Counted from the stretch's first letter, positions 26,541 through 38,184 are shown. The stretch is DNA of 64,000 nt from Propionibacteriales bacterium (GCA_026392455.1 JAPLCB010000011.1:186001-250000); one strand, 5' to 3'. Translations and numbers: made by a program. Notes: generated from the sequence alone by a model not told the origin.

Positions 26541-26553
26541 GCTGGCGGACCGG

Positions 26554-27378
26554 TCAGCGACCGCCCCAGGGAACGCCCAGCTCAGCGAGCTTCGCCTCGC
26601 CACCGTCCAGTGCGGTGAGCACCCAGGCGCCCTTCTCGGTGAGGGTGAAGGTGTGCTCGAAGTGGGCCGACCAGGATTCGTCGGTCGTGACGATCGTCCA
26701 GTCGTCCTCCGCGACCAGGGTGTGCTTGCTGCCCATGGTCACCATCGGTTCGACGGCGAGCGCCAGCCCGAGCTCGAGCTTCGCTCCCCTGCCGGCCTTG
26801 CCGTAGTTCGGCACGTTCGGCGGCTGGTGCATCTCGGTCCCGATGCCGTGTCCGGTGTAGTCCTCGAGGATGCCGTACTGACCGTGGGCCCGGACGTGGC
26901 TCTCCACGGCGTACGAGATGTCGGTGACCCGACCCCCGAGACGGGCGGCGGCGAACCCGGCCCACATCGACCCCTCGGTCACGTCGAGCAGCTTCTGGAC
27001 CTCGGCAGGGATCGTGCCCACCGGGACGGTGATCGCCGCGTCGCCGTGCCAGCCGTCGACGATCGCCCCGCAGTCGATGGAGATGATGTCGCCATCGACC
27101 AGCACCCGGTCGCCGGGGATCCCGTGCACGACCTCGTCGTTGACCGAGGCACAGATCGTGGCCGGGAACGGCGGGTGACCGTAGCCCTGGAACGACGGCA
27201 CGCCGCCGTGCGAACGGATGTGGTCCTCCGCGATCGCATCCAGCTCACCCGTGCTGATCCCCGACCGCACGGCCGCGCGGAGCACCTCGAGCGTCTCACC
27301 GACCAGCAGACCGGCGACCCGCATCAGCGCGATCTGCTCCGGGGTCTTGATCTGGATGCCGCGGTCGCGCAGCTTCAT
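26554..27378 (-). CDS. map: type I methionine aminopeptidase
   Basis: A 274-residue metallopeptidase that removes the initiator Met. Metal ligands are visible in ISIDCGAIVDGWHGDAA (two Asp), TGHGIGTEMH (His), AVEPMV (Glu) and FEHTF (Glu). The ATG at 27378 gives MKLRDRGIQIKTPEQI; the longer ORF runs into adk. It starts 7 bp after the adk stop, completing a secY-adk-map operon. Normally infA follows; here an opposite-strand signalling cassette intervenes. Confidence 0.96.
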   Translation of the reverse strand: MKLRDRGIQIKTPEQIALMRVAGLLVGETLEVLRAAVRSGISTGELDAIAEDHIRSHGGVPSFQGYGHPPFPATICASVNDEVVHGIPGDRVLVDGDIISIDCGAIVDGWHGDAAITVPVGTIPAEVQKLLDVTEGSMWAGFAAARLGGRVTDISYAVESHVRAHGQYGILEDYTGHGIGTEMHQPPNVPNYGKAGRGAKLELGLALAVEPMVTMGSKHTLVAEDDWTIVTTDESWSAHFEHTFTLTEKGAWVLTALDGGEAKLAELGVPWGGR

Positions 27379-27385
27379 CCGGTTC

Positions 27386-27961
27386 TCAGCTCTGGTGGAC
27401 CGTGGCGAGAGAGCCCAGGACACGCTCGGTGACCTCGTCGATCTCACCGAGGCCGTCGACCTCGACCAGGAGGCCGCGGTCGCGGTAGACCTCGATCAGC
27501 GGCTCGGTCTGCTCGGCGTAGACCTCCTGGCGACGGCGGATCACCTCTTCGGTGTCGTCGGCCCGCCCCTCGGTCTTGGCACGCTGCAGCAGCCGGGCGA
27601 TGAGCTCCTCGGAGTTCACGGTCAGCACCACGACAGCGTCGAGCTGGTGCCCGGTGTGCCGGATCATGCCGTCCAGCTCGTCGACCTGGGCGAGCGTCCG
27701 CGGGTAGCCGTCGAGCAGGAAGCCGGGGTGGGCGTCATCCTCGTCGATCCGGTTGCGCACCATCAGGTTCGTGACCTCGTCGGGAACGTACTCCCCGGCG
27801 TCCATGTACCGCTTGGCCTCGACACCGAGCTCGGTGCCCTCGGACACGTTGGCCCGGAAGATGTCACCGGTGGAGATCGCAGGAATGCCGAACCGGTCGG
27901 CTACGTACTTGGCCTGCGTGCCCTTTCCAGCTCCAGGAGGGCCCATCAGGATCAGTCTCAT
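27386..27961 (-). CDS. adk: adenylate kinase
   Basis: A 191-residue enzyme interconverting ATP + AMP and 2 ADP. P-loop GPPGAGKGTQAKYV, AMP-binding ISTGDIFR, and LLDGYPRT are present. The LID is the short form without zinc cysteines, common in actinobacteria. Its start overlaps the secY stop by four bases. Confidence 0.97.
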   Translation of the reverse strand: MRLILMGPPGAGKGTQAKYVADRFGIPAISTGDIFRANVSEGTELGVEAKRYMDAGEYVPDEVTNLMVRNRIDEDDAHPGFLLDGYPRTLAQVDELDGMIRHTGHQLDAVVVLTVNSEELIARLLQRAKTEGRADDTEEVIRRRQEVYAEQTEPLIEVYRDRGLLVEVDGLGEIDEVTERVLGSLATVHQS

Positions 27962-29250
27962 CGCAAGAAACCTTCGTAGTTTCGTTGCTGCAACTGGCTC
28001 TCGATCTGCTTCACCGTGTCGAGTGCGACGCTGACCATGATCAGCAGCGAGGTGCCACCGAACGGGAAGTTCTGGTTGGCGTTGACCAGCACGAGCGCAA
28101 TCAGCGGGATCAGGGCGATCAGGCCCAGGTAGAGAGCGCCCGGCAACGTGATGCGGGACAGGACGTAGTTGAGGTACTCCTCAGTCGGCTTGCCCGCCCG
28201 GATCCCGGGGATGAAGCCTCCGTACTGCTTCATGTTGTCGGCGACCTCTTGGGGGTTGAAGGTGATCGCGACGTAGAAGTAGGTGAAGAAGATGATCAGC
28301 AGGAAGTACAGCGCCATGTAGATCGGGTGGTCGCCCCGGACCAGGTGGGCGTTGACCCAGGTCAGGACCGGGTTGGTCGATCCGGTGTTGAACTGGACCG
28401 CCATCGCCGGCAGGTACAGCAGGCTGGACGCGAAGATGACCGGGATGACGCCGGCCTGGTTGACCTTCAGCGGGATGTAGGTCGACGAGCCGCCGAACAT
28501 CTTGCGCCCCACCATCCGGCGCGCGTACTGGACCGGGATCCGTCGCTGGGCCTGCTCGATGAAGATCACGCCGGCGACGACGACCAGTCCGACGATGATG
28601 ACACCGGCGAAGACGATCAGGCCCTGCTCCTTGCGGACGTTCCACAGGGCGATCGGGAAGGTGGCGACGACCTGGGTGAAGATCAGGATCGACATACCGT
28701 TGCCGATGCCGCGGTCGGTGACGAGCTCGCCGAGCCACATGATCACCGCGGTACCGGCGGTCATCGTGACGACCATGATCGCGGCGGTCTTGAAGTTGTC
28801 CTCGTACAGGATGCCGTCGCAACCGGGAAGCAGGTTGCCCGAGCGCGCCAGGGCCACGATGCCGGTCGCCTGCAGGATCGCCAGGGCGAGGGTGACGTAG
28901 CGGGTGTACTGGGTGATCTTGGCCTGGCCGGACTGGCCTTCCTTCTTCAGCGTCTCCAGCCGCGGGATCACCACGACGAGCAGCTGCAGGATGATGCTGG
29001 CGGTGATGTACGGCATGATGCCGAGCGCGAAGATGGTGAGCTGGAGCAGCGCACCGCCGGAGAACAGGTTGATCAGGCTGTAGATGCCGTCGTCCTTGGA
29101 CGCGTTGAAGCAGGCCTGGACGACGCCGGTGTTGACACCGGGGGCGGGGATCTGGGACCCGAGGCGGAAGACCGCGACGATGAGCAGGACGAACAGCAGC
29201 TTCTTGCGCAGGTCCGGTGTCCGGAATGCGTTGGCGAATGCGCCTAGCAC
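27958..29250 (-). CDS. secY: protein translocase subunit SecY
   Basis: A 430-residue channel protein with ten transmembrane helices; recognisable parts are RKKLLFVLLIVAVFRLGSQIPAPGVN (helix 1), LGIMPYITASIILQLL (helix 2b/3) and GIRAGKPTEEYLNYVLSRITLPGA. The GTG at 29250 is chosen over the 18-residue longer ORF: it has AGAGGAG 5 nt upstream and matches the usual N-terminus. It lies after a terminator that separates it from rplO. Confidence 0.95.
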   Translation of the reverse strand: MLGAFANAFRTPDLRKKLLFVLLIVAVFRLGSQIPAPGVNTGVVQACFNASKDDGIYSLINLFSGGALLQLTIFALGIMPYITASIILQLLVVVIPRLETLKKEGQSGQAKITQYTRYVTLALAILQATGIVALARSGNLLPGCDGILYEDNFKTAAIMVVTMTAGTAVIMWLGELVTDRGIGNGMSILIFTQVVATFPIALWNVRKEQGLIVFAGVIIVGLVVVAGVIFIEQAQRRIPVQYARRMVGRKMFGGSSTYIPLKVNQAGVIPVIFASSLLYLPAMAVQFNTGSTNPVLTWVNAHLVRGDHPIYMALYFLLIIFFTYFYVAITFNPQEVADNMKQYGGFIPGIRAGKPTEEYLNYVLSRITLPGALYLGLIALIPLIALVLVNANQNFPFGGTSLLIMVSVALDTVKQIESQLQQRNYEGFLR

Positions 29251-29340
29251 GAGCTCCTCTTTCGGTCTTCTAAGGTGGGAAGCAGGGACGCCCGCGCGCT
29301 CCACGGGAGCGACGAAGACCCAAGCCGTGGAAGCCTAACA

Positions 29341-29386
29341 GGGCAGAGGCGGTGGCACCCGCGAAGGTGCCCGATCGCCTCTGCCC
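29341..29386 (-). terminator. terminator-like hairpin between rplO and secY
   Basis: GGGCAGAGGCG ... CGCCTCTGCCC is an 11-bp perfect outer stem enclosing an inner GGCACC/GGTGCC stem. It lies 32 bp after the rplO stop. It could end the S10-spc transcript or lower expression of secY. Confidence 0.75.
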
Positions 29387-29417
29387 GTGCAGGTGCTACT
29401 GGCTTGCCCGTCGGTTC

Positions 29418-29861
29418 TCAGAGCTCGGTCGCGGTGCCACCGGCAGCCGCGATCTTCTCCTTGGCAGACGCCGAGAACTTGTCGGCGGTGATCTGGACGG
29501 CCACGGTGATGTCACCGTCGCCCAGGACCTTGACCGGCTGACCCTTGCGGACCGCGCCCTTGGCCACCAGGTCCGCCACGGTGATCGCGCCACCGTCGGG
29601 GAACAGGGAGCTGACGCGGTCCAGGTTCACGACCTGGAACTCGACCCGGAACGGGTTCTTGAAACCCTTGAGCTTGGGCAGACGCATGTGGATCGGCATC
29701 TGACCACCCTCGAAGGCGACCGGAACCTGGTACCGGGCCTTGGTGCCCTTGGTGCCTCGACCTGCGGTCTTGCCCTTGGAGCCCTCACCACGACCGACGC
29801 GGGTCTTGGCGGTCTTGGCTCCCGGAGCGGGACGCAGGTGGTGCAGCTTGAGAGAAGACAT
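29418..29861 (-). CDS. rplO: 50S ribosomal protein L15
   Basis: A 147-residue L15 with the Gly/Lys/Arg-rich start [36 protein letters not shown] and a globular C-terminal part. Binds 23S rRNA late in 50S assembly. Start overlaps the rpmD stop by one base (TGATG). Confidence 0.98.
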   Translation of the reverse strand: MSSLKLHHLRPAPGAKTAKTRVGRGEGSKGKTAGRGTKGTKARYQVPVAFEGGQMPIHMRLPKLKGFKNPFRVEFQVVNLDRVSSLFPDGGAITVADLVAKGAVRKGQPVKVLGDGDITVAVQITADKFSASAKEKIAAAGGTATEL

Positions 29862-30052
29862 CAGGCCCCTCCTTCGACTTCCTCTACCGTCACCAGGTGA
29901 CGGACGGTGTTGACCATGCCGCGGAACTCCGGGCGGTCATCCTTGATGACGACGTCGTTGATCCGCTTGAGACCCAGCGAGCGCAGAGTGTCGCGCTGGT
30001 TCTGCTTGAGACCGACGAGGCCCTTCTTCTGCGTGACCTTGAGCTGACCCAT
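29861..30052 (-). CDS. rpmD: 50S ribosomal protein L30
   Basis: A 63-residue protein, [28 protein letters not shown] ... [13 protein letters not shown]. The ORF track shows it only as the end of a 138-residue frame; ATG 30052 overlaps the rpsE stop (TGATG). Confidence 0.96.
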   Translation of the reverse strand: MGQLKVTQKKGLVGLKQNQRDTLRSLGLKRINDVVIKDDRPEFRGMVNTVRHLVTVEEVEGGA

Positions 30053-30684
30053 CAGACCGTCACCTCCGCCGCGGCGGCCGACTGCGCGCTGGCGATGCCT
30101 TCGGCACGAGCCCGCAGCAGGGCTGCCGGAGCAACCTGCTCGACCGTCAGACCGCGACGTGCGGCCACGGCCTCGGGCTCCTCGAGCATCCGCAGAGCCT
30201 CGACGGTGGCGTGCACGATGTTGATCTGGTTCGAGGAACCGAGCGACTTGCTCAGCACGTCGTGGATGCCGGCGCACTCGAGCACCGCGCGGACCGGACC
30301 ACCGGCGATGACACCGGTACCGGGCGCCGCGGGACGCAGGAACACGACACCGGCTGCCTTCTCGCCCTGGACCGGGTGCGGGATGGTGCCCTGGATGCGC
30401 GGGACCTTGAAGAAGGCCTTCTTGGCCTCTTCGACGCCCTTGGCGATCGCTGCGGGAACTTCCTTGGCCTTGCCGTAGCCGACGCCGACCATGCCGTCGC
30501 CGTCACCGACGATCACCAGGGCGGTGAAGCTGAAGCGACGACCACCCTTGACGACCTTGGCGACACGGTTGATCGCGACGACGCGTTCGATGTACTGGCT
30601 CTTCTCCTGCTGACCACCGCGACCACCGTCGCGGCCGCCGCGGCCGCCACCGGCGCGCTGACCGCGCTGCTGGGATCCGCTCAT
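30052..30684 (-). CDS. rpsE: 30S ribosomal protein S5
   Basis: A 210-residue S5. A disordered Gly/Arg/Gln-rich N-terminus of about 30 residues ([23 protein letters not shown]) precedes the dsRNA-binding-like domain ([31 protein letters not shown]-type). S5 works in mRNA entry and decoding accuracy. A 31-bp gap follows rplR. Confidence 0.98.
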   Translation of the reverse strand: MSGSQQRGQRAGGGRGGRDGGRGGQQEKSQYIERVVAINRVAKVVKGGRRFSFTALVIVGDGDGMVGVGYGKAKEVPAAIAKGVEEAKKAFFKVPRIQGTIPHPVQGEKAAGVVFLRPAAPGTGVIAGGPVRAVLECAGIHDVLSKSLGSSNQINIVHATVEALRMLEEPEAVAARRGLTVEQVAPAALLRARAEGIASAQSAAAAEVTV

Positions 30685-30715
30685 CAGATAACTCCCTTGA
30701 ATGTCATGTCTGCCA

Positions 30716-31099
30716 TCAGAAGGTCAGGCCGCCCTCGCGAGCAGCATCGGCAAGGGCCGCGATGCGACCGTGGTACTTGTTGCCGGCGCGGTCGAAGACG
30801 ACCTCACCCACGCCCGCTGCCTTCGCACGCTCGGCGACGAGCTCGCCGACCTTGCGGGCCTTGGCGGACTTGTCGCCGTCGAAGGCCCGGAGGTCCTTCT
30901 CGGTGGTCGACGCGAACGCGATGGTCTTGCCGACGAGGTCGTCGACGACCTGGACGGAGATGTGCTTCGCGGAACGGGTGACCACCAGGCGCGGACGCTC
31001 GGAGGTGCCGTGCAGCTTCTTGCGACCCCGGACCTGACGGCGCTGACGCGACGCGGTCTTGGGAGCCGTGTGCCTGTTGTACTTGAGAGAGATCGCCAT
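30716..31099 (-). CDS. rplR: 50S ribosomal protein L18
   Basis: A 127-residue 5S rRNA-binding protein, [38 protein letters not shown]. The ATG at 31099 is used rather than the one two codons upstream, giving the usual MAISLK start; rplF ends 2 bp upstream. Confidence 0.97.
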   Translation of the reverse strand: MAISLKYNRHTAPKTASRQRRQVRGRKKLHGTSERPRLVVTRSAKHISVQVVDDLVGKTIAFASTTEKDLRAFDGDKSAKARKVGELVAERAKAAGVGEVVFDRAGNKYHGRIAALADAAREGGLTF

Positions 31100-31101
31100 G
31101 A

Positions 31102-31644
31102 TCACTTACCAGCCTTTCCGACCTTGCGGCGGATGTGCTCGCCTGCGTACCGGACGCCCTTGCCCTTGTAGGGCTCCGGCTTCCGCAGCTTGCGGATGTT
31201 GGCGGCAACCTCGCCGACCAACTGCTTGTCGATCCCCACGACACCGAGCTTCGTCTGCGACTCGACAGCGAAGGTGATGCCCTCGGGGGCCTTGAAGTTG
31301 ATCACGTGCGAGTAACCGAGCTGGAACTCGAGCTCGGTGGGGCCCTTGGAGATGACCCGGTAACCGACTCCGACGATCTCGAGCTTCTTCTCGTAGCCGT
31401 CGGTGACCCCGACGACCATGTTGTTGATCAGCGTGCGGCTCAGCCCGTGCAGGGCCTTGCTCTTGCGCTCGTCGTTGGGACGCTGCACCTCGAGGGTGCC
31501 GTCCTCCGACTTCACGACCGTGATCGGCTCGGCGACCGTGTGGCTCAGGGTGCCCTTGGGACCCTTGACCGTCACGACGCTGCCGTCGAGCGCGATGTCC
31601 ACCCCGGAAGGAACCGGGACGGGAAGCTTGCCAATGCGCGACAT
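31102..31644 (-). CDS. rplF: 50S ribosomal protein L6
   Basis: A 180-residue L6, [33 protein letters not shown], ending in the conserved [24 protein letters not shown]. Two similar domains bind 23S rRNA near the factor-binding site. ATG at 31644 has GGAGAGGA-type sequence (AGGAGAGGAAAGCA) upstream. Confidence 0.98.
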   Translation of the reverse strand: MSRIGKLPVPVPSGVDIALDGSVVTVKGPKGTLSHTVAEPITVVKSEDGTLEVQRPNDERKSKALHGLSRTLINNMVVGVTDGYEKKLEIVGVGYRVISKGPTELEFQLGYSHVINFKAPEGITFAVESQTKLGVVGIDKQLVGEVAANIRKLRKPEPYKGKGVRYAGEHIRRKVGKAGK

Positions 31645-31669
31645 TGCTTTCTCCTCTCCTGGTTTCCGG

Positions 31670-32089
31670 TTACCAGACGTAGGCGAGGACTTCCCCACCC
31701 ACGCCCTTCTTGTGTGCCTGGCGGTCGGTCAGCAGGCCGGTGCTCGTCGAGATGATCGCGACGCCGAGGCCACCGAGAACCTTCGGCAGGCCGGTGCTCT
31801 TCGCGTACACCCGCAGGCCGGGCTTGCTGATGCGGCGCACGCCGGCGATCGAGCGCTCACGGCTGCGGCCGTACTTGAGCTCGATCTGGAGCGTCTTGCC
31901 GACAGCCGGCTCGCCCTTCTCGTCGGTGTTGTCGGTGACCTTCCAGGAGGTGATGTACCCCTCCTGCTTGAGGATCTCCGCGACGCCTTCCTTGAGCTTG
32001 CTGGAAGGCATCGACACCGAGTCGTGGTACGCCTGGTTGGCGTTGCGCAGACGCGTCAGCATGTCTGCGATCGGGTCAGTCATTGTCAT
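31670..32089 (-). CDS. rpsH: 30S ribosomal protein S8
   Basis: A 139-residue S8, [25 protein letters not shown] ... [27 protein letters not shown] 16S rRNA central-domain binder. Of two close ATGs, 32089 has the better distance to GAAAGGG. Confidence 0.98.
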   Translation of the reverse strand: MTMTDPIADMLTRLRNANQAYHDSVSMPSSKLKEGVAEILKQEGYITSWKVTDNTDEKGEPAVGKTLQIELKYGRSRERSIAGVRRISKPGLRVYAKSTGLPKVLGGLGVAIISTSTGLLTDRQAHKKGVGGEVLAYVW

Positions 32090-32170
32090 GGCCGATTCGG
32101 CCCTTTCTCGTTGTGGTTTCCTCACCGACTCCGCGGCGGGACCTTCAGCGTTTTTGTTAGGAGTGGGGGG

Positions 32171-32356
32171 TTACCAGGAGCTCTTGGTCACGCCGGGCAG
32201 CTCGCCGCGGTGCGCCATCTCGCGCAGGCAGATCCGGCACAGGCCGAACTTCCTGTAGACGGCCTTGGGGCGGCCGCAGCGCTGGCAACGGGTGTAACCC
32301 CGCACCTTGAACTTCGGCGTCTTCGCGGCCTTGACCTTCAGTCCAGTCTTCGCCAT
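32171..32356 (-). CDS. rpsZ: 30S ribosomal protein S14 type Z
   Basis: A 61-residue zinc-binding S14 (CQRC and CRIC motifs). This is the short form usual in Gram-positive spc operons. It lies 1 bp after the rplE stop. No zinc-free paralogue is seen in the window. Confidence 0.97.
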   Translation of the reverse strand: MAKTGLKVKAAKTPKFKVRGYTRCQRCGRPKAVYRKFGLCRICLREMAHRGELPGVTKSSW

Positions 32357-32357
32357 G

Positions 32358-32936
32358 TCAGTTCTCCTTGAACGGGAAGCCGAGGTGCTTGAGCAGCGCC
32401 CGACCCTCGTCGTCGTTGGTGGCGGTGGTCACGATGGTGATGTCCATCCCTCGCGACCGGTCGATCTTGTCCTGGTCGATCTCGTGGAACATGACCTGCT
32501 CGGTGAGACCGAAGGTGTAGTTGCCGCGACCGTCGAACTGCTTGCCGTTCAGACCACGGAAGTCACGGATACGCGGCAGCGCGAGCGCCAGCAGGCGGTC
32601 GAGGAACTCCCACATCCGGTCGCCCCGCAGCGTCACGTGGGCGCCGATCGGCATCCCCTCGCGAAGCTTGAACTGGGCGATCGACTTGCGCGCCTTGGTC
32701 ACCTGCGGCTTCTGACCGGTGATCGCGGTGAGGTCCTTGACCGCACCCTCGATCAGCTTCGAGTCGCGGGCTGCTTCGCCGACACCCATGTTGACCACGA
32801 TCTTGGTCAGGCCGGGCACCTGCATCACGTTGGCGTAGCCGAACTCCTCGCGCAGGGCAGGCAGGATCTCCTGCTGGTAGCGCGCCTTCATCCGCGGCTG
32901 GACGCCGGCGACGTTCTCGTTCTTGGTCTCAGTCAT
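32358..32936 (-). CDS. rplE: 50S ribosomal protein L5
   Basis: A 192-residue 5S rRNA-binding protein with [20 protein letters not shown] and [25 protein letters not shown]. The start overlaps the rplX stop by one base. Confidence 0.98.
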   Translation of the reverse strand: MTETKNENVAGVQPRMKARYQQEILPALREEFGYANVMQVPGLTKIVVNMGVGEAARDSKLIEGAVKDLTAITGQKPQVTKARKSIAQFKLREGMPIGAHVTLRGDRMWEFLDRLLALALPRIRDFRGLNGKQFDGRGNYTFGLTEQVMFHEIDQDKIDRSRGMDITIVTTATNDDEGRALLKHLGFPFKEN

Positions 32937-33292
32937 CAGATCTCGTCTCCGGTCTTCCGCGAGATGCGGACGCTCCGGTTTGCCTTGTAGGTGGAACCGT
33001 CGGGGCGGGTCTTGGTGACCTCGACACGCTTGAACCCGATCCGGGTCACGCCCTTGCCCTCGATCAGCATCACGTTGGACACGTGGATCGCTGCCTCGGT
33101 CGTGATGATGCCGCCGGTGTTACCCGCACGACCGCCGGAGTTGATCACCTTGGTGTGCTTCTTGATCCGGTTGACGCCTTCGACGATCACCCGGTCCTCG
33201 TCGCGCAGCACGCGGATGACCTTGCCCTCGGCGCCCTTGTCCTTGCCAGCGATGACGCGGACCTGGTCGCCCTTCTTAATGCTCGTTGCCAT
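32936..33292 (-). CDS. rplX: 50S ribosomal protein L24
   Basis: A 118-residue protein with a KOW motif ([25 protein letters not shown]) and the conserved INRIKKHTK. Early 50S assembly protein. Gap of 1 bp to rplN. Confidence 0.98.
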   Translation of the reverse strand: MATSIKKGDQVRVIAGKDKGAEGKVIRVLRDEDRVIVEGVNRIKKHTKVINSGGRAGNTGGIITTEAAIHVSNVMLIEGKGVTRIGFKRVEVTKTRPDGSTYKANRSVRISRKTGDEI

Positions 33293-33293
33293 C

Positions 33294-33662
33294 TCAGAGC
33301 ACCTCCGGAGCCAGCGAAATGATCTTCATGAACTTCTTCTCGCGCAGCTCCCGGCCCACGGGGCCGAAGATGCGGGTTCCTCGCGGCTCACCATCAGCCT
33401 TGAGGATCACGGCGGCGTTCTCGTCGAAGCGGATGTAGGAACCGTCTGCACGACGGCGCTCCTTCACGGTCCGCACGATCACGGCCTTGACCACATCACC
33501 CTTTTTGACGTTGCCGCCGGGGATTGCGTCCTTGACCGTGGCGACGATGACGTCGCCGATGCCGGCGTAGCGCCGACCCGAGCCGCCGAGGACACGGATG
33601 CAAAGGATTTCCTTCGCACCGGTGTTGTCGGCGACCTTGAGTCGCGACTCCTGCTGGATCAT
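33294..33662 (-). CDS. rplN: 50S ribosomal protein L14
   Basis: A 122-residue protein, [37 protein letters not shown] ... [20 protein letters not shown]. Sits at the 30S interface near L19. Separated from rpsQ by a 95-bp spacer with a palindrome. Confidence 0.98.
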   Translation of the reverse strand: MIQQESRLKVADNTGAKEILCIRVLGGSGRRYAGIGDVIVATVKDAIPGGNVKKGDVVKAVIVRTVKERRRADGSYIRFDENAAVILKADGEPRGTRIFGPVGRELREKKFMKIISLAPEVL

Positions 33663-33691
33663 CGGTTTTTCTCCTGGTTGTCGTGCCGGTT

Positions 33692-33714
33692 CTCAACTAC
33701 TCGAGGTGGTTGAG
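33692..33714. repeat. imperfect palindrome in the rpsQ-rplN spacer
   Basis: CTCAACTAC-TCGA-GGTGGTTGAG is almost self-complementary around CTCGAG, with one mismatch and one unpaired base. CTCAACC/GGTTGAG ends recall the repeat copies at 19815, 22629 and 61314. It may be a rearranged member of that family. Confidence 0.4.
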
Positions 33715-33757
33715 CCTTGCCGAACTTGTGTTGGTCGATCTTGGGGATGAACGGGTG

Positions 33758-34039
33758 TTACTTGGCCTTCTCGACGATCTGCACCACGCGCCAGCGCTTG
33801 GTGGCCGAGAGGGGACGGGTCTCCATGATCAGGACCCGGTCGCCAATGCCGCACTCGTTCTGCTCGTCGTGCGCCTTCAGCTTCGACGTACGCCGCAGGA
33901 CCTTGCCGTAGAGCGCGTGCTTGACGCGGTCCTCGACGGTCACGACAACGGTCTTGTCCATCTTGTCGCTGACGACGAGGCCCTCGCGGACCTTGCGTCG
34001 GGAATCCCGGTGTGCGGTCTCCACTGCGTTTTCACTCAT
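33758..34039 (-). CDS. rpsQ: 30S ribosomal protein S17
   Basis: A 93-residue OB-fold protein, [31 protein letters not shown]. Early 16S rRNA 5'-domain binder. Start overlaps the rpmC stop by four bases. Confidence 0.98.
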   Translation of the reverse strand: MSENAVETAHRDSRRKVREGLVVSDKMDKTVVVTVEDRVKHALYGKVLRRTSKLKAHDEQNECGIGDRVLIMETRPLSATKRWRVVQIVEKAK

Positions 34040-34272
34040 GCTGCACCATCCTTGTCTGCACCAGGAGCGGTCCGGATACCGAGCTCGCGCTCACGCACCA
34101 CGGTGTAGATCCGGGCGATGTCCTTCTTGACCGAGCGAAGCCGGCCGTGGCTCTCGAGCTGGCCGGTCGCGGCCTGGAAGCGCAGGTTGAACAGCTCTTC
34201 CTTGGCCTCGCGGAGCTTGCCCTCGAGATCGATGTTGTTGAGTTCGTCCAACTCGTTGGTGGTCGTTGCCAT
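34036..34272 (-). CDS. rpmC: 50S ribosomal protein L29
   Basis: A 78-residue helical protein ([50 protein letters not shown]) at the tunnel exit, with a short acidic tail. One-base overlap with rplP. Confidence 0.97.
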   Translation of the reverse strand: MATTTNELDELNNIDLEGKLREAKEELFNLRFQAATGQLESHGRLRSVKKDIARIYTVVRERELGIRTAPGADKDGAA

Positions 34273-34688
34273 CAGATTGCCCCCTCACGGGTGACGAACT
34301 TGCACTTCATGGGGAGCTTGTGGATCGCACGTCGCATGGCCTCACGAGCGATGTCCTCCGAGACGCCGGAGAGCTCGAACATGACGCGGCCGGGCTTGAC
34401 GTTCGCGACCCACCACTCGGGGGAACCCTTACCGGAACCCATCCGGGTCTCGGCAGGCTTCTTGGTCAGCGGGCGGTCCGGGTAGATGTTGATCCAGACC
34501 TTTCCGCCACGCTTGATGTGGCGCGTCATCGCGATACGAGCGGCTTCGATCTGACGGTTGGTCACGTAGTGACCCTCGACCGCCTGGATACCGAAGTCAC
34601 CGAACGCGAGCGACGTGCCGCCCTTGGCCGCACCGGTCCGCTTCGGGTGGTGCTGCTTGCGGTGCTTGACCCTACGGGGCATCAACAT
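34272..34688 (-). CDS. rplP: 50S ribosomal protein L16
   Basis: A 138-residue protein, [39 protein letters not shown]. It helps place the acceptor arm of A-site tRNA. Starts 2 bp after the rpsC stop. Confidence 0.98.
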   Translation of the reverse strand: MLMPRRVKHRKQHHPKRTGAAKGGTSLAFGDFGIQAVEGHYVTNRQIEAARIAMTRHIKRGGKVWINIYPDRPLTKKPAETRMGSGKGSPEWWVANVKPGRVMFELSGVSEDIAREAMRRAIHKLPMKCKFVTREGAI

Positions 34689-34690
34689 GG

Positions 34691-35539
34691 TCAGGCCTCC
34701 CCAGAGGTAGTAACGGGTGCGTCGGTCGACGCCTCGACAGCAGCCGGGGCGTCAGCAGGCGCGTCGGTGCGGTCGGCGCGCGTCGGGCGCTCGCCACCAC
34801 GGGTTCCGCGGCTCGGGCGCTCGGCGCCACGGGCACCGCCGCGGGCGTCACGAGCTCCACTGCGACCGGGCGCACCGGCACGGGCAGCAGCCTGGGCCTC
34901 ACGCTCGGCCTTGGTGCCGGCGACCTCGCCCTTGTAGATCCAGACCTTCACACCGATCCGGCCGAAGGTGGTCTTGGCCTCGTAGAAGCCGTAGTCGATG
35001 TCGGCCCGCAGGGTGTGCAGCGGAACGCGACCCTCGCGGTAGAACTCCGAGCGCGACATCTCAGCACCGTTGAGACGACCCGAGCACTGGATCCGGATGC
35101 CCTTGGCACCGGAACGCATCGAGGTCTGCATGGCCTTCTTCATCGCACGACGGAACTGCACGCGGCCGGAGAGCTGCTCGGCAACTCCCTGGGCGACGAG
35201 CTGGGCGTCGATCTCGGGGTTCTTCACCTCGAGGATGTTCAGCTGGACCTGCTTGCCGGTGAGCTTCTCCAGCTCGGTCCGCAGGCGGTCGGCCTCGGCG
35301 CCGCGGCGACCGATGACGATGCCCGGGCGAGCGGTGTGGATGTCGACCCGGACCCGGTCACGGGTGCGCTCGATCTCGACCTTGGAGATGCCGGCACGCT
35401 CCATGCCCTTGGAGAGCAGCTTGCGGATCGCGACGTCCTCGCCGACGTACGACTTGTAGAGCTTGTCGGCGTACCAACGCGACTTGTGGTCGGTCGAGAT
35501 GCCGAGGCGGAAGCCGTTCGGGTTGATCTTCTGGCCCAT
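34691..35539 (-). CDS. rpsC: 30S ribosomal protein S3 with long basic/acidic tail
   Basis: A 282-residue S3. The KH domain GPxG-type loop is in [20 protein letters not shown], and the C-terminal domain ends near [11 protein letters not shown] (about 210). A low-complexity tail of about 70 residues ([24 protein letters not shown] then an Ala/Asp/Thr stretch) is added. S3 has mRNA-entry and helicase roles. ATG at 35539 overlaps the rplV stop by one base. Confidence 0.97.
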   Translation of the reverse strand: MGQKINPNGFRLGISTDHKSRWYADKLYKSYVGEDVAIRKLLSKGMERAGISKVEIERTRDRVRVDIHTARPGIVIGRRGAEADRLRTELEKLTGKQVQLNILEVKNPEIDAQLVAQGVAEQLSGRVQFRRAMKKAMQTSMRSGAKGIRIQCSGRLNGAEMSRSEFYREGRVPLHTLRADIDYGFYEAKTTFGRIGVKVWIYKGEVAGTKAEREAQAAARAGAPGRSGARDARGGARGAERPSRGTRGGERPTRADRTDAPADAPAAVEASTDAPVTTSGEA

Positions 35540-35949
35540 TACTTCTGACCCTTCTCTACTGCCGGCTGTACGACGAGGGTGATGTGGCTGGTGCGCTTGT
35601 TGATCCGGGTGGCCCGGCCCTGCGCACGCGGACGCCAACGCTTCATCGTCGGGCCCTCGTCGACCATCGCCTTGCTCACCACGAGGGTGTGCCGGTCGAG
35701 GTCCTCGGTCGTCGTCGCGTTCGCCACGGCGCTCTCGAGGACCTTGTAGACGGTCTCGGCAGCGGCCTGCGGCGCGAACTTCAGCAGTGCGAGGGCGTCG
35801 TCGACCGGGAGACCGCGAACCAGGTCCACCACGCGGCGGGCCTTCATCGGGGTGATCCGGACGAAGCGCGCGCTGGCGAACGAGCCAGCCTCGTCTCCGA
35901 GAAGCGAGTCACGGCGGGCGCTGGTGCGCCGGCGCTCAGTAACACTCAT
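35539..35949 (-). CDS. rplV: 50S ribosomal protein L22
   Basis: A 136-residue L22 with [31 protein letters not shown] and the exit-tunnel hairpin region [24 protein letters not shown]. The first 25 residues ([20 protein letters not shown]) are longer than in E. coli. Confidence 0.98.
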   Translation of the reverse strand: MSVTERRRTSARRDSLLGDEAGSFASARFVRITPMKARRVVDLVRGLPVDDALALLKFAPQAAAETVYKVLESAVANATTTEDLDRHTLVVSKAMVDEGPTMKRWRPRAQGRATRINKRTSHITLVVQPAVEKGQK

Positions 35950-35979
35950 GATTTCTCTATCTCCTTAAGCAGCCCCGCG

Positions 35980-36261
35980 TCAGCGGCGCTTGCTCTTCCG
36001 GTCGTCCTTGACGTGACCCCGGTAGGTGCGGGTCGGCGCGAACTCGCCCAGCTTGTGCCCGACCATCGAGTCGGTCACGAACACGGGGACGTGCTTGCGG
36101 CCGTCGTGCACGGCAAGCGTGTGACCGATCATGGTCGGCAGGATCATCGAGCGGCGCGACCACGTCTTGATCACGTTGTGGGTACCGGCCTCGTTCTGCG
36201 CGTCCACCTTCTTCTCGAGGTGGCCGTCAATGAACGGGCCCTTCTTCAGGCTGCGAGGCAT
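35980..36261 (-). CDS. rpsS: 30S ribosomal protein S19
   Basis: A 93-residue S19, [26 protein letters not shown] ... [26 protein letters not shown]. 30S head protein that contacts S13 and L5. Confidence 0.98.
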   Translation of the reverse strand: MPRSLKKGPFIDGHLEKKVDAQNEAGTHNVIKTWSRRSMILPTMIGHTLAVHDGRKHVPVFVTDSMVGHKLGEFAPTRTYRGHVKDDRKSKRR

Positions 36262-36276
36262 CTCAGTTCTTCCCTA

Positions 36277-37113
<837 letters not shown>

Positions 37114-37145
37114 GAGTTATCTCTGCTCTCTGTCTTCTAGGCCGG

Positions 37146-37451
37146 TCAGGAGACCGGTCCCCCGAAGATGTCGATGCGGTGACCCTCGGCGAGGCTGACG
37201 ATGGCGCGCTTGGTGTCCTTGCGCTTGCCCAGGCCGCGAGCCGTACGACGCGTCTTGCCCTGACGGTTCAGGGTGTTGACCGAGGTGACCTTGACGTTGA
37301 ACACCTTCTCGACCGCGATCTTGATCTCGGTCTTGTTGGCGTCCGGGTGGACGATGAAGGTGTACTTGTTGTTGTCGAGGAGGCCGTAGCTCTTCTCGCT
37401 CACGACCGGTGCGATCAGGATGTCGCGGTGGTCCTTGTGCAGGGTGCTCAT
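37146..37451 (-). CDS. rplW: 50S ribosomal protein L23
   Basis: A 101-residue exit-tunnel protein ([50 protein letters not shown]) that docks trigger factor and SRP. Four-base overlap with rplD. Confidence 0.98.
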   Translation of the reverse strand: MSTLHKDHRDILIAPVVSEKSYGLLDNNKYTFIVHPDANKTEIKIAVEKVFNVKVTSVNTLNRQGKTRRTARGLGKRKDTKRAIVSLAEGHRIDIFGGPVS

Positions 37452-38182
37452 TCGGCACTCTCCTCTTCAACAGGTGCAGCGGCCTCGTCGGCAGCCGGCT
37501 CGTCGACCTTCTCGGCCTTCGGAGCAGCCTTCTTGGCGGCCTTCTTCGCAGGCTTCTCGGCCACGACGTCCTCGTCGACACCGACGAACGCGTTGTACGC
37601 GCCCTTGGTGAAGATGACGTCGTCGGAGAGCAGCACGTCGTAGGTGTTGAGCTGGTCCACGGCGAGCAGGTGCACGTTCGGCACGTTGCGCAGCGACAAC
37701 CAGGTCAGCGCGTCGTCACGCTGCAGCACGATCAGCTGACGGCGACCGCCGGACAGGCTGTTCAGCAGAGCAACGGCGGACTTCGTCGACGGCTTGTCGC
37801 CGGCGGAGAGGGCCTCGACGACGTGGATGCGGCCGGCGCGGGCCCGGTCGGAGAGGGCGCCCTTGAGAGCGGCAGCCTTCATCTTCTTGGGGGTGCGCTG
37901 GTCGTAGTCACGCGGCTTGGGACCGTGGACGACGCCGCCGCCGACGAACTGCGGAGCGCGGGTCGAGCCCTGACGGGCGCGGCCGGTGCCCTTCTGCTTG
38001 TACGGCTTGCGACCACCACCGCGGACCTCGCCGCGACGCTTGGTCGAGTGCGTGCCCTGGCGAGCGGCAGCCTGCTGGGCGACGACGACCTGGTGGATCA
38101 GCGGGATGTTGGTCTCGCGGTCGAAGATCTCGGCCGGCAGATCGACCTTCACAACCTTCGCGGCTTCAGTCTTGGTAGCCAT
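37448..38182 (-). CDS. rplD: 50S ribosomal protein L4 with extended tail
   Basis: A 244-residue L4 with the tunnel loop region [44 protein letters not shown] Lys/Ala then Glu/Ala tail of about 40 residues ([37 protein letters not shown]) is unusual in length. In E. coli L4 represses the S10 operon; no matching leader is evident here. Confidence 0.98.
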   Translation of the reverse strand: MATKTEAAKVVKVDLPAEIFDRETNIPLIHQVVVAQQAAARQGTHSTKRRGEVRGGGRKPYKQKGTGRARQGSTRAPQFVGGGVVHGPKPRDYDQRTPKKMKAAALKGALSDRARAGRIHVVEALSAGDKPSTKSAVALLNSLSGGRRQLIVLQRDDALTWLSLRNVPNVHLLAVDQLNTYDVLLSDDVIFTKGAYNAFVGVDEDVVAEKPAKKAAKKAAPKAEKVDEPAADEAAAPVEEESAE

Positions 38183-38184
38183 GC